Source: a virus. Taken from it: DNA of 26,663 nt. Both the position numbers and the translations under genes were made by a program. The DNA lies in IMG/VR virus record IMGVR_UViG_3300025913_000099, positions 1 through 26,663 of that record; one strand, given 5' to 3'. How positions within the stretch are numbered: the stretch's first letter is position 1; the number at the start of each line of letters is the position of its first letter. Below, one piece after another: positions 19,447-26,663 of the stretch. The notes beneath the pieces were generated by a model, which did no database searches, had not been told where the DNA came from, and was given only the letters and a program-made list of their open reading frames with translations.

Positions 19447-20980
19447 CTTCGCGCCGCAGATGCTCCCGCCGATCACGGGCCAGTCCATGGGCGGGATGAT
19501 CCCGTTCATCAGCCCTGATCAGATCGCCCAGAACCAGACGGACATGCTGCAGTGGCAGCAGAAACAGGCGCTAGCGCAGCAATTGATGCAGGCGCAGTAC
19601 CAGCCGAACACGGGCAAGACGGGCGTTGGTGCGACGATCCTTGAGCGCGTCATGGGCGCGCTCGCGCAGAACCAGCAGAATGCCAAGCTCTCGGACATCC
19701 TGAAGCAGCAATTTCAGATCGAGAACAGCGCCGCGCAGGCGAAGCGACAGCAGGACCTGCAGGACGAATACCGCAAGCTGCAGGAAGACATCCTCAAGCA
19801 CCGCAGCGAGAAACAGGCCGACCTGGAGTTCGCGCCGCAAACCTATGCGCCGGGAATGGGCGGATTCGATCCGCGCACCGGCAAAGTCAGCATTGATCCG
19901 AACCTTTCCGCTGCAGACATTGCAAAAGCTACAGCGATTGCTCGCGCGCAAGCTCAGGCGCAAGCATCGGTGGCTGGTGCAGCAGGCGGCGCAGCGGACG
20001 CGCGCATTCAGCGGATCATGGCGATGCCGGATGGCCCTGTGAAGCAGGCGCTTCTCACAAAGGAACTTGGCGAAGGCGGCATGCAGGCGCTTACGTTCAA
20101 CTCGATGTTCAGCGGAGGAGGTGGTGGAGGCGGTCAGGGCGGCGCTGGTCCGATCGGCGGCGGTGGAGGCGGTGCGGCAGGCGGCCAACCCACTTCCGGG
20201 GCTCCCGCGGGTGTCGATCCTGATGCATGGGCGCGGCTCAACCCAGCCATGCGCGCTCAGGTGCAGGCGATTGGCGAGTATCGGCAGGCCCCGTTGACCT
20301 CGATGGCGATTCGTTCCCCGATGGGCGCGGCGCTGATGCAGGCGGTGAATCAGGTCTATCCGAACTATGACGCGACGACTTATCCGACGCGCAGCAAGGC
20401 GCGCGCGGACTTCACTAGCGGCGCAGGTGGCAAGAACGTCAACGCCATCAATACGGCCATCGAACATGCAGGTCAGCTTCTCGATTCCGCCGATGCGCTC
20501 GGGAATTACGGTGGGTTGATGACGCCATTGAATGCGCCCAAGAATGCGCTGGCCAGCACGTTCGGCGCCGCCGCGCCTAAACAGTTCGACCAGAACAAAG
20601 AAGCTCTGATTGGCGAGCTGACCAAAGCCTTCCGCGGCGCATCGGGTAGCGAGAAAGACATCGAAGAAATGCGCGGAATCATCAGTTCTGCAGGCTCCCC
20701 CGAACAGCTTCATGGTGCGGTCGGTAAGGCCATGCAGCTGTTGGCATCAAAAGCCGGTTCGATGAAGGAACAGTACGACAGCACGATGGGCCCAGGTTCC
20801 CCCAATTTCTTCTCGCCGAAAGCTCAGAAAGCCCTCGCCAAGCTGACCAAGGCCGGTATCGATACTGGCGATCTTGGCGCCGATATTGGTGCCGGCGATC
20901 AGGCTCCAGCCGCAGCCGTCCCCAGCCTTCAGGACATCCAAGCCGAACTCGCCCGACGCGGAGTGACGCCGGGTGGCTGA
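19439..20980 (+). CDS. large virion protein, ejection or internal protein candidate, 513 aa
   Basis: The GTG at 19439 has GGAGG six bases upstream and overlaps the previous stop by eight bases. Regions in order: a Pro/Met-rich head (MLPPITGQSMGGMIPFISPD), a Gln-rich coil (about 25-125), a Gly tract (about 225-254) and a C-terminal domain with GEYRQAPLTSMAIRSPMG, VYPNYDATTYPTRSKARADF and AINTAIEHAGQLLDSADALG. That last pattern is typical of large internal or ejection proteins of podoviruses. It probably sits inside the virion and enters the cell with the DNA. No enzymatic motif is seen. Confidence 0.7.
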   Translation: MADFAPQMLPPITGQSMGGMIPFISPDQIAQNQTDMLQWQQKQALAQQLMQAQYQPNTGKTGVGATILERVMGALAQNQQNAKLSDILKQQFQIENSAAQAKRQQDLQDEYRKLQEDILKHRSEKQADLEFAPQTYAPGMGGFDPRTGKVSIDPNLSAADIAKATAIARAQAQAQASVAGAAGGAADARIQRIMAMPDGPVKQALLTKELGEGGMQALTFNSMFSGGGGGGGQGGAGPIGGGGGGAAGGQPTSGAPAGVDPDAWARLNPAMRAQVQAIGEYRQAPLTSMAIRSPMGAALMQAVNQVYPNYDATTYPTRSKARADFTSGAGGKNVNAINTAIEHAGQLLDSADALGNYGGLMTPLNAPKNALASTFGAAAPKQFDQNKEALIGELTKAFRGASGSEKDIEEMRGIISSAGSPEQLHGAVGKAMQLLASKAGSMKEQYDSTMGPGSPNFFSPKAQKALAKLTKAGIDTGDLGADIGAGDQAPAAAVPSLQDIQAELARRGVTPGG

Positions 20981-22988
20981 TCTCTCGCAAATCCCGACCG
21001 ATCAGCTGATGGCTATGGCGCAACAGCAGCAGGCGAACCCGCTTGCCAACGTGCCGACCGAGCAATTGATGGCGATGGCGCAGAACCATCCGGACGCGCA
21101 GGACAATTCGTTCATGGGCCAGCTCGGCCACCAACTCGGCTTGACGGGGCGCTATGCACTGGAGGGCGCGGGCAATCTCGCTGGCGTGGTCAGCGATCCG
21201 CTGGGACAGTTTCTTCCGGGCTATCAAAAGACCGGCGAACTTGCCTCGTCGGCTGCTGATGCGCTCGGCCTTCCGAAGCCTCAGGGCAGCCTTGAGAAAA
21301 CGGTAGGCGCCGCATCCAAGGCCCTTGTCGGGACTGGCCTCACTGCTGGCCTTGGTGGAGCAGCTGGCGCTGCTGAACTTGCTGCACAGCCTGGCACACA
21401 AGCCGCCTCCGCGATCCTTGGCGGCGTAGGCGAGGAGAAAGGCGGCGCAGCGGGCGGCTTGATCGGCTCGCTGCTTGGCGGCGCTCCTGCGGGCCTGACG
21501 GGCCTTTCCAAGCTCGCCCTGCGCGGTGGCGAGGCGGGGCAGCAGCGCATGGCCCAGAACCTCGAAAACTTCGCGGCCGCTGGGACTACCCCTACAGTTG
21601 GGCAGGCGACCGAGGGCGGTATTCCGCGCTTCATCGAGTCGTTCTTGTCCAAGATGCCGGGTTCAGCGGGCGTCATGGCGAAGAAAGCGCAGACGCAGGG
21701 CGAGGACATCGGCCAGCGCATGACCCAGTACGCCGATCAGCTTGCACCGGGCACGGACCCGACGCAGGCGGGCGCCGCGATCGTCAAGGGCATTTCCGGG
21801 GAGGGCGGTTTCGTGGATCGGTTCAAGGCCGACACGAAAGCCCTCTATGACGCCGTGGATCAGCATATGCCGGGTGATACGGGCATCGCGATCCCGGCGA
21901 CGCAGAACCTTCTTGCCAAGCTGACGACCCCGATCAAGGGCGCGGAGGCGACCAGCGGCGTTCTGGCGAACCCGAAGCTCCAGAGCATCGCCAACGCGAT
22001 CGGCGAGGATACGCAGAACAGCCAGCTCGCAGGACTCGGTGACAAGCCGCTCCCCGCAGGCTCGGTGACGTTCGGGCCCGATGGGACGCCCCAGCTTGGC
22101 GCTGGCGGGACGATGCCCTACACGGCCATCAAGCAGCTACGCACCAAAGTCGGCGACATGATCGCGGACGCGGGGCTGATCTCGGACGTGCCGAAGGCGC
22201 AATTGAAGCAGCTCTATGGCTCGCTCTCCGAGGACATGCGCAACGGCCTCAAGAATGTCTCGCCTGAGGCATTCGCCGCGAACAACATCGCCGAAAGGGC
22301 CTACCGCGCGGGCATCGATCACATCGACGCCGTGGATTCGGTCATCGGCAAGGCGGGTGGTCCTGAGAAAGTCTATGCCGCGGCGCTCAGCGGTACGCGA
22401 GACGGCGCCACGACGCTCAACAGCGTCATGAGCGCACTCAAGCCCGAGCAGCAGGACATTGTGACGAGCGCTGTCGTCCGCCGCATGGGGATGGCGAATC
22501 CCGGCGCGCAGAACGATGCCGGGAACGTCTTCTCTACGCAGTCGTTTCTGACCAACTGGAACACGCTGAGCCCGCAGGCGAAACAGGCGCTTTTCAAGAA
22601 CGATTCCGAGATTCGTCAGAACCTCGACAAGATCGCTGCCGTTACCAGCAACCTCAAGGAAGGCTCCAAGGTCTTCGCGCAGAACTCGGGCACGGCCCCG
22701 GCTGAAGCGCAGATCAAGCTTGGGCTCGCAGCCATGACGGCCATCGCACATCCGCCTGCCGCCGTGCCGATCATTGCCGGACTTGGTGCCACTAACCTTG
22801 GCGCGCGGCTCATGACGAACGCGGATTTCGTGAAGTGGCTGGCCCGCAACACCACGGCGCCGATCGGCGTACTACCGGCGCAGATCGGATACCTCGATCA
22901 GCTCGGGCAGCAGAAGAAAGACCCCGATCTCACCAGCGCAGCACAAATGCTCGCAAGCACAGGACTAGCCACAGCAGGATCACCATGA
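20973..22988 (+). CDS. large virion protein with Gly-zipper hydrophobic region, ejection protein candidate, 671 aa
   Basis: The GTG at 20973 overlaps the previous stop by eight bases, with GGAG nine bases upstream. The N-terminus carries a repeated unit (IPTDQLMAMAQ, then VPTEQLMAMAQ), a common head on phage internal proteins. Residues about 100-185 are Gly/Ala-rich and hydrophobic (TGLTAGLGGAAGAAELAAQP and GGAAGGLIGSLLGGAPAGLT), able to insert in a membrane. The remainder is helical, with MPYTAIKQLRTKVGDMIADA and a final hydrophobic IAHPPAAVPIIAGLGATNLG. This build fits a protein that forms the channel for DNA entry; it is inference from build and location. Confidence 0.7.
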   Translation: MADLSQIPTDQLMAMAQQQQANPLANVPTEQLMAMAQNHPDAQDNSFMGQLGHQLGLTGRYALEGAGNLAGVVSDPLGQFLPGYQKTGELASSAADALGLPKPQGSLEKTVGAASKALVGTGLTAGLGGAAGAAELAAQPGTQAASAILGGVGEEKGGAAGGLIGSLLGGAPAGLTGLSKLALRGGEAGQQRMAQNLENFAAAGTTPTVGQATEGGIPRFIESFLSKMPGSAGVMAKKAQTQGEDIGQRMTQYADQLAPGTDPTQAGAAIVKGISGEGGFVDRFKADTKALYDAVDQHMPGDTGIAIPATQNLLAKLTTPIKGAEATSGVLANPKLQSIANAIGEDTQNSQLAGLGDKPLPAGSVTFGPDGTPQLGAGGTMPYTAIKQLRTKVGDMIADAGLISDVPKAQLKQLYGSLSEDMRNGLKNVSPEAFAANNIAERAYRAGIDHIDAVDSVIGKAGGPEKVYAAALSGTRDGATTLNSVMSALKPEQQDIVTSAVVRRMGMANPGAQNDAGNVFSTQSFLTNWNTLSPQAKQALFKNDSEIRQNLDKIAAVTSNLKEGSKVFAQNSGTAPAEAQIKLGLAAMTAIAHPPAAVPIIAGLGATNLGARLMTNADFVKWLARNTTAPIGVLPAQIGYLDQLGQQKKDPDLTSAAQMLASTGLATAGSP

Positions 22989-23094
22989 ACAGTCCCGGCG
23001 CGAACAAGAGGAACCACGCCCCGACCATGAAGCCAAGCCGCTTCCACGGTGACCATAGTAATTCGTCCGGCAATTCGAGGGGATGACGCTTCAT
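22930..23094 (-). CDS. possible antisense-strand membrane protein, 54 aa
   Basis: On the minus strand the only sizeable gap of the structural operon (22989-23092) reads as a clean protein: MKRHPLELPDELLWSPWKRL, then GFMVGAWFLLFAPGLFMVIL, then a second hydrophobic run ending CLRAFVLRW. It has a charged amphipathic head with PWKR before one long or two short membrane helices, a very natural membrane-protein pattern. Against it are the orientation opposite to every neighbour, only a weak TAGG ribosome site, and a tail antisense to the end of the 671-residue gene. The plus strand offers only a 33-residue Asn/Ser/His frame (22985-23086). Confidence 0.35.
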   Translation of the reverse strand: MKRHPLELPDELLWSPWKRLGFMVGAWFLLFAPGLFMVILLWLVLCLRAFVLRW

Positions 23095-23494
23095 GCTCTA
23101 CGCCTACCAGTGCAGTTGCGGATACGAGACGGAAGCCTACAACAAGATGGCCGACCGGCACACGCTTGCGCCCGTTTGTGGTAAAAACGCAACGCACGGG
23201 CAGATGACGATCAGGCTGACCGCGCCAATGTTCACGATCGCGGCGGACTGCGCCTACAAGTGCCCGCTGACGAATCAGGTGGTCACGAGCCACCGGCAGC
23301 GCCAGAACATCATGCGCGAGCGGAATGTGGTGGATGCAAGGGACTTCACCACGAACGAGGCGGTCCAGAAAGGGTTCGCCAAGGCTGAGAAAGAACAGGA
23401 GAAGGACCGGGCATTGATCCGGGACCTCCAGAAGGACTTGAACACGGGCCGGGATCGCCCTTTCACACCGAACGATCTTCTGGGATCACTCTAA
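23093..23494 (+). CDS. zinc-ribbon protein ahead of the scaffold gene, 133 aa
   Basis: The ATG at 23093 has GAGGGGA nine bases upstream. The N-terminus (MLYAYQCSCGYETEAYNKMA) with C7-x-C9 and C29-G resembles the FmdB-like zinc ribbon that often precedes head genes in podoviruses; two further cysteines lie at 53 and 57. The C-terminal half is a charged helix (QKGFAKAEKEQEKDRALIRD). A role in assembly is inferred from location. The next start follows the TAA immediately. Confidence 0.7.
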   Translation: MLYAYQCSCGYETEAYNKMADRHTLAPVCGKNATHGQMTIRLTAPMFTIAADCAYKCPLTNQVVTSHRQRQNIMRERNVVDARDFTTNEAVQKGFAKAEKEQEKDRALIRDLQKDLNTGRDRPFTPNDLLGSL

Positions 23495-24619
23495 ATGAGC
23501 GACACGGCCCCCACGATGCGCGAAGTCATCGCAAGGACCGACGCCGAGCTTTCGTCCAAAGCCTCGGAATCGGGTTCTGCGAAAGAAAAACCCGAAAGTG
23601 TTTCACGTGAAACAAAGCCAGCCAAGTCCGAAACCGCCACGACCACGACCGTCACTGATGGCGCTGCGGCGGACAACGATGATCCGCTCAACGGCTGGAA
23701 CGAGGCCCCGGCGTGGGCCAAGCGGTGGAGCAAGGAAGGCCAGCGCGCGCTCCGCACCTGGGCGACCGACCCCAACTCGGGCGAGCACTGGAAGCACGCC
23801 GGTAACGAGCTGAACAAGCTCTATACCGACTGGGGCAAACAGGCGAACGAGGTGGGACAGCTTCGCCAGTTCGCGCAGGGCTACGCCCCGATCCACGACA
23901 CGCTGCAGCAGGCGCGGCAGGTGTGGGAAATGCAGGGAATGACCCTGCAGCAGGGCCTCGCCCAGCAGATGGCTGTGGCGCAGGCGCTTGCCCGCGACCC
24001 CGATCAGACGCTGGCATGGCTCGCCAGCATCTACAAGCCCAAGGATGCGGGGAAGTTCATTCAGGCCATCGCGCAGGCGACCGGCGCCGACCTCAACGCA
24101 GCGGTTCAGTCCGCCCCGTATGTCGATCCGACCGTTACGCAGATGGTGAATCCGTTGCTGCAACGGCTGCAGGGGCTCGAACAGCACCTGATGGGCCAGC
24201 AGCAGCAGCAGACGCAAGCGCAACAGCAGTACGTAGTGCAGCAGATACAGGCTTTCGAGAATGCCGTAGACGACACCGGCCAACCGAAGCACCCATATCT
24301 GCGTGATCCCGAAGTCTTCCAGCTGATGCTGTTCGCGATGAATAGCGGACAGACGCCGCGTGATCTTGCCGCCGCCTATGAGTGGGCCACGGCACGTCAC
24401 CTCCCGGCGATTCAGAAGAAGGCCGAGGACGCGCAGCGAAAGGCCCTTCAGGCGGCAGCCACGACGACGGAAACCTCCCAGCAAGCCAAGGTAGCAAGCA
24501 ACAACCTCCAAGGCTCGGCACAAGGGAAGGCGCGGAGGAATCCGCCCCCGAACTCCATTCGCGATGCAATCCGCGCGACGGCCAAAGCCAAGGGGGAAAC
24601 CATCCCCACGACTTGGTAA
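23495..24619 (+). CDS. scaffolding protein candidate, 374 aa
   Basis: It lies directly before the major capsid gene. The protein has a disordered Ser/Lys/Thr/Glu head (about 20-60), a Trp-bearing segment EAPAWAKRWSKEGQRALRTW (70-89), a long helical middle with Gln-rich coil (MGQQQQQTQAQQQYVVQQIQ) and a basic Pro/Asn-rich tail (GKARRNPPPNSIRDAIRA). Disorder, Gln coils, a basic C-terminus and placement before the capsid are the marks of phage scaffolds, which bind coat protein through their ends and leave the finished head. The parS-like palindrome lies in its disordered head. Confidence 0.75.
   Translation: MSDTAPTMREVIARTDAELSSKASESGSAKEKPESVSRETKPAKSETATTTTVTDGAAADNDDPLNGWNEAPAWAKRWSKEGQRALRTWATDPNSGEHWKHAGNELNKLYTDWGKQANEVGQLRQFAQGYAPIHDTLQQARQVWEMQGMTLQQGLAQQMAVAQALARDPDQTLAWLASIYKPKDAGKFIQAIAQATGADLNAAVQSAPYVDPTVTQMVNPLLQRLQGLEQHLMGQQQQQTQAQQQYVVQQIQAFENAVDDTGQPKHPYLRDPEVFQLMLFAMNSGQTPRDLAAAYEWATARHLPAIQKKAEDAQRKALQAAATTTETSQQAKVASNNLQGSAQGKARRNPPPNSIRDAIRATAKAKGETIPTTW
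23599..23614. promoter_or_regulatory. parS: perfect parS-type site (ParB binding)
   Basis: The 16 bases TGTTTCACGTGAAACA form a perfect palindrome equal to the consensus bacterial chromosomal parS, the loading site of the ParB CTPase clamp. It lies in codons 35-40 of the scaffold gene. Those six codons (AGT GTT TCA CGT GAA ACA) all end in A or T, in a gene that otherwise favours G/C at the third position, which suggests selection on the DNA. No ParA or ParB gene is in this window, so the host protein would be the partner. Confidence 0.75.
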
Positions 24620-24634
24620 CAGGAGTTTTTCATC

Positions 24635-25588
24635 ATGGCTTACGCTGACCTCTCCGAGTTCGTCGTAGCCTCCGCGCGCGCGTGGAGTCCGACGTTCTTC
24701 GACAACGTCACTACGAACAATGCAATGCTCAACCGGCTCATGAAGAAGGGCCGGATCGTCACGGTGGACGGTGGCCGCACGATCGATGAGGCCCTCATCT
24801 ATCCCACGAACCCGAACCAGAGCTACAAGTGGTACACGGGTTACGACAGCTTCACCCCGCCCACCACGTCCGAAGTTCTCGACGCCGCCGAGTATCAGTG
24901 GAAGCAGCTCGCAGGCTTCATCTCGATCTCGGGCATCGAGAAAATCTACAACTCGGGCGAGGCGAAGCGGTACGACTACGTCGAAGCCCGCATGGCGCAG
25001 TTGCAGGCGCTCATGAAGAATGCCGTCGCAACATCCATCTACTCGGACGGTACGGGTTCGGGCGGACGTGAGCTCGGCGGCCTGAAGCTCCTGATCGCGG
25101 ACGATCCGACGACCTCGACCACGGTCGGCGGCATCAATCAGTCCACGTTCTCGTTCTGGCGCAACAAGACCACGGGTGACGTGACGATCGATGGCACCAC
25201 GATCCAGAGCGTCATGAACGGGCTTTACCTCGACTGCATCCGTGGCTCGGACGTGCCGGACCTGATCCTGTTCGACAAGAACTTCTACACGTTCTTCCTC
25301 GGCACCTTGCAGCCGTTGCAGCGCTTCATGGATTCGGAGCTGGCGGACCTTGGATTCCAGACGCTGAAGTATCAGTCGGCGGATGTGATCTTCGATCCGA
25401 ACTGCAACACCAACCACGGCTATTTCGTGAACTCCGACACGATCAAGCTGAAGTGCGCGCCGAACCGTCGTTTCAACGTCGGCGAAGTCCGTACGATTCA
25501 GAACGCCGACTACGAGGTGATCCCGTGCCTCTTCGCCGGTAACTTCACCTGCAACGCGCGCTTCCTCAACGGCGTGATGTATACCTGA
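24635..25588 (+). CDS. major capsid protein
   Basis: A 317-residue protein (MAYADLSEFVVASARAWSPT...) with the layout of a HK97-fold major capsid protein: an N-terminal arm with MLNRLMKKGRIVTVDGGRTI, a strand-rich body with WYTGYDSFTPPTTSEVLDAA, a spine helix around RMAQLQALMKNAVATSIYSD, a Gly-rich loop, and a domain with LILFDKNFYTFFLGTLQPLQ and a beta-rich C-terminus (AGNFTCNARFLNGVMYT). AGGAG lies nine bases upstream, among the best ribosome sites in the module, and a strong terminator follows, both as expected for the most abundant structural protein. It follows the scaffold gene. Confidence 0.88.
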   Translation: MAYADLSEFVVASARAWSPTFFDNVTTNNAMLNRLMKKGRIVTVDGGRTIDEALIYPTNPNQSYKWYTGYDSFTPPTTSEVLDAAEYQWKQLAGFISISGIEKIYNSGEAKRYDYVEARMAQLQALMKNAVATSIYSDGTGSGGRELGGLKLLIADDPTTSTTVGGINQSTFSFWRNKTTGDVTIDGTTIQSVMNGLYLDCIRGSDVPDLILFDKNFYTFFLGTLQPLQRFMDSELADLGFQTLKYQSADVIFDPNCNTNHGYFVNSDTIKLKCAPNRRFNVGEVRTIQNADYEVIPCLFAGNFTCNARFLNGVMYT

Positions 25589-25600
25589 GTTTCACTCCTC

Positions 25601-25636
25601 CGGGGGCGGATTCGTTCGGGACCGCCCCCGTTTTTT
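25601..25636 (+). terminator. Rho-independent terminator after the capsid gene
   Basis: A perfect 9-bp stem CGGGGGCGG (25601-25609) pairs with CCGCCCCCG (25622-25630) over a 12-base loop and is followed by TTTTTT (25631-25636). It begins 12 bases after the capsid stop. It should cap most of the capsid message while some read-through feeds the downstream genes. Confidence 0.92.
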
Positions 25637-25654
25637 CCCGAACCGGAGGTGATT

Positions 25655-26212
25655 GTGTTCTCTGATCAGGCAATCCAGAACGCCCTTTTGCAGCAGGGTA
25701 TCCGCGACGGCTCGAATGGAGCCGTGCTCGTCGGCGGGTCCAATGGCGTCACGCACGGCAAGTTCTACATGCATGCGACGCTCGACCCCGAGGCAAGCGA
25801 ACGCGAGGGTCGGAAAATCTATCGCGAGGCCCCTTACATCAAGCTCTGGGCCGATGGGTCCAAGGATCAGGCCGACCACATCGCGACGGCCGAGGATCGC
25901 AAAGCGTACCCGCAGGAGTGGGCCGCGTTCGAGCAACAGCGCGCGCATCCGCAGCATTCGGTGACGCATCTGCCGGGGTTCTCTGCGGTCCATTTCCGTT
26001 ACTGCGACGATGCCGAAATCTTCACGATCGAGGCCCTCGTCGCGGCTGACGTGCAGCCGGAGATGAAGGCGCTGCAGGAGATGGGCAAGCGGTGGCTATC
26101 GCTGCTCGCGCCGGAGACCACGGAAGCGCCGAAGAAGCGCGGCGGACGTGTGAAGGGTTCCAAGAACAAGCCCAAGGTGCCCCATGTCGTCCAGTCTGAA
26201 AACCCTGCTTGA
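25655..26212 (+). CDS. hypothetical protein with basic AT-hook-like tail, 185 aa
   Basis: Two GTG codons (25649 and 25655) are possible. GGAGG at 25645-25649 fits only the second, with five bases of spacing. The protein (VFSDQAIQNALLQQGIRDGS...) has a mixed body with GKFYMHATLDPEASEREG and SVTHLPGFSAVHFRYCDDAE, then a C-terminal basic stretch KKRGGRVKGSKNKPKVP that resembles an AT-hook (R-G-R-x-K-G-S-K-N-K-P). The tail suggests DNA contact. It lies between the capsid terminator and the adaptor gene; homologous genes in such phages are called unknown structural or head-completion proteins. Confidence 0.6.
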   Translation: MFSDQAIQNALLQQGIRDGSNGAVLVGGSNGVTHGKFYMHATLDPEASEREGRKIYREAPYIKLWADGSKDQADHIATAEDRKAYPQEWAAFEQQRAHPQHSVTHLPGFSAVHFRYCDDAEIFTIEALVAADVQPEMKALQEMGKRWLSLLAPETTEAPKKRGGRVKGSKNKPKVPHVVQSENPA

Positions 26213-26663
26213 CACCGTCAACGACGAGATCGGCTTCGATCGGGCCAACAGCTACATCGGCTCGAACGATCCGAACATCCGCACGCTCGTCGCCATCGCG
26301 CAGAAATGCGCCAAGATTCTCCGCGATCTCAACCTGACGCGGCTGATCCGGCAGACGCAGATTGCACTCTCGACCGCGACCGTCGATCTATCGATGGACG
26401 ATCAGGGGCGTATCTCATGGGTCGCGCTGCCGGATGACTTCTACGCCTACACCTTCGATACGATCTATCAGGACGGGCGCATTGATCCCGCTCAGCTCCC
26501 GACTCCGGCGCCGACGTGGGCGTATCTCATCTCCCGCGCGGGGCCGCAGAGCCTTCGCGTGCGCCTGCGTGAGATGAAGGGACGGCTCTACATCTTCAGT
26601 CCCGACGCTACGCAAAATATCAATTTCGAGTACATCTCATCGAACCCTATCACGGTCGTTTCA
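26184..26663 (+). CDS. head-tail adaptor-like protein, partial (right edge)
   Basis: The ATG at 26184 overlaps the previous gene by 29 bases, with AAGG six bases upstream; 160 codons are present before the window ends. The protein (MSSSLKTLLDTVNDEIGFDR...) has an N-terminal helix pair, NLTRLIRQTQIALSTATVDL, then WVALPDDFYAYTFDTIYQDG, and RLYIFSPDATQNINFEYISS. A helical N-terminus followed by a beta region with a V-A-L-P-D-D-F turn is typical of the adaptor/stopper proteins that join portal and tail in podoviruses. The C-terminus is not seen. Confidence 0.65.
   Translation, partial: MSSSLKTLLDTVNDEIGFDRANSYIGSNDPNIRTLVAIAQKCAKILRDLNLTRLIRQTQIALSTATVDLSMDDQGRISWVALPDDFYAYTFDTIYQDGRIDPAQLPTPAPTWAYLISRAGPQSLRVRLREMKGRLYIFSPDATQNINFEYISSNPITVVS

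Noticed and set aside
20067-20297. A +1 frame over the Gly tract that looks helical (AEEVVEAVRAAL...)
   Set aside because: It is simply the GGN-repeat DNA read in another frame, with only a TTG start and no Shine-Dalgarno, unlike the portal case.
19571-20713. A 380-codon minus-strand frame opposite the 513-residue virion gene
   Set aside because: Shadow of a Gln/Ala-rich gene read in antisense; Arg/Leu/Cys-rich composition and no ribosome site.
22985-23086. 33-codon plus-strand frame with ATGA overlap after the 671-residue gene
   Set aside because: Asn/Ser/His-rich with no hydrophobic core and a weak ribosome site; the antisense frame is more protein-like. It remains possible as a coupled leader peptide.
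23603-25417. A 604-codon open frame on the minus strand across scaffold and capsid genes
   Set aside because: It mirrors the codon pattern of two well-supported plus-strand genes, has Arg/Leu/His-heavy shadow composition, no ribosome site and no domain; long antisense frames are common in GC-rich DNA.
1-26663. CRISPR arrays, tRNA genes, insertion sequences, integrase and attachment sites
   Set aside because: No regularly spaced repeats, cloverleaf, transposase or integrase was seen on reading both strands.

Overview
The window is a stretch of a tailed-phage genome (free phage or prophage) with podovirus-like gene content. It is GC-rich and very tightly packed, and most neighbouring genes share ATGA, GTGA or TAATG overlaps. 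The host is not named by any gene. The high GC, the proteobacterial-type recombination genes and a candidate C4-type RNA point to a proteobacterium. No integrase, CI-like repressor, DNA polymerase, helicase or tRNA gene was seen.

Layout. (1) About 94-4459 is a leftward operon. It holds small genes of unknown function, a winged-helix protein, an SSB-like protein with an acidic tail, a PD-(D/E)XK exonuclease, a conserved phage protein, NinB, a 28-residue membrane peptide and one unknown protein. (2) About 4490-4540 is a divergent promoter region in which one self-complementary TTGCAA may serve as the -35 box in both directions. (3) 4572-5492 is a short rightward early operon with a second winged-helix protein. 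(4) 5493-5890 has no convincing gene but holds strong hairpins, one of which is a leftward terminator. (5) 5955-7104 carries a zinc-ribbon protein, a helical protein and a beta-type DNA methyltransferase. (6) 7297-7380 folds into two adjacent hairpins and looks like a C4-type antisense RNA. (7) 7398-10552 is the lysis region: a GH24 endolysin followed by many small membrane, coiled-coil and lipoprotein genes. (8) 10555-26663 is the morphogenesis module: low-complexity proteins, a small-terminase candidate, TerL, portal, a GNAT acetyltransferase, an S74-type chaperone-bearing protein, two large ejection-type proteins, a zinc-ribbon protein, scaffold, major capsid, a clear terminator, then the head-tail adaptor running off the right edge.

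The most notable hidden signals are: a perfect 16-bp parS site (TGTTTCACGTGAAACA, 23599-23614) inside the scaffold gene, written in six consecutive A/T-ending codons; an overprinted 64-residue reading frame with its own Shine-Dalgarno exactly coincident with a Pro/Ala/Gly-rich insertion of the portal; the C4-like RNA; an antisense membrane-protein ORF in the only sizeable gap of the structural operon; and a GNAT gene that has lost its normal stop and reads about 250 nt into the next gene. All functions are inferred by reading the sequence; no database search was run.
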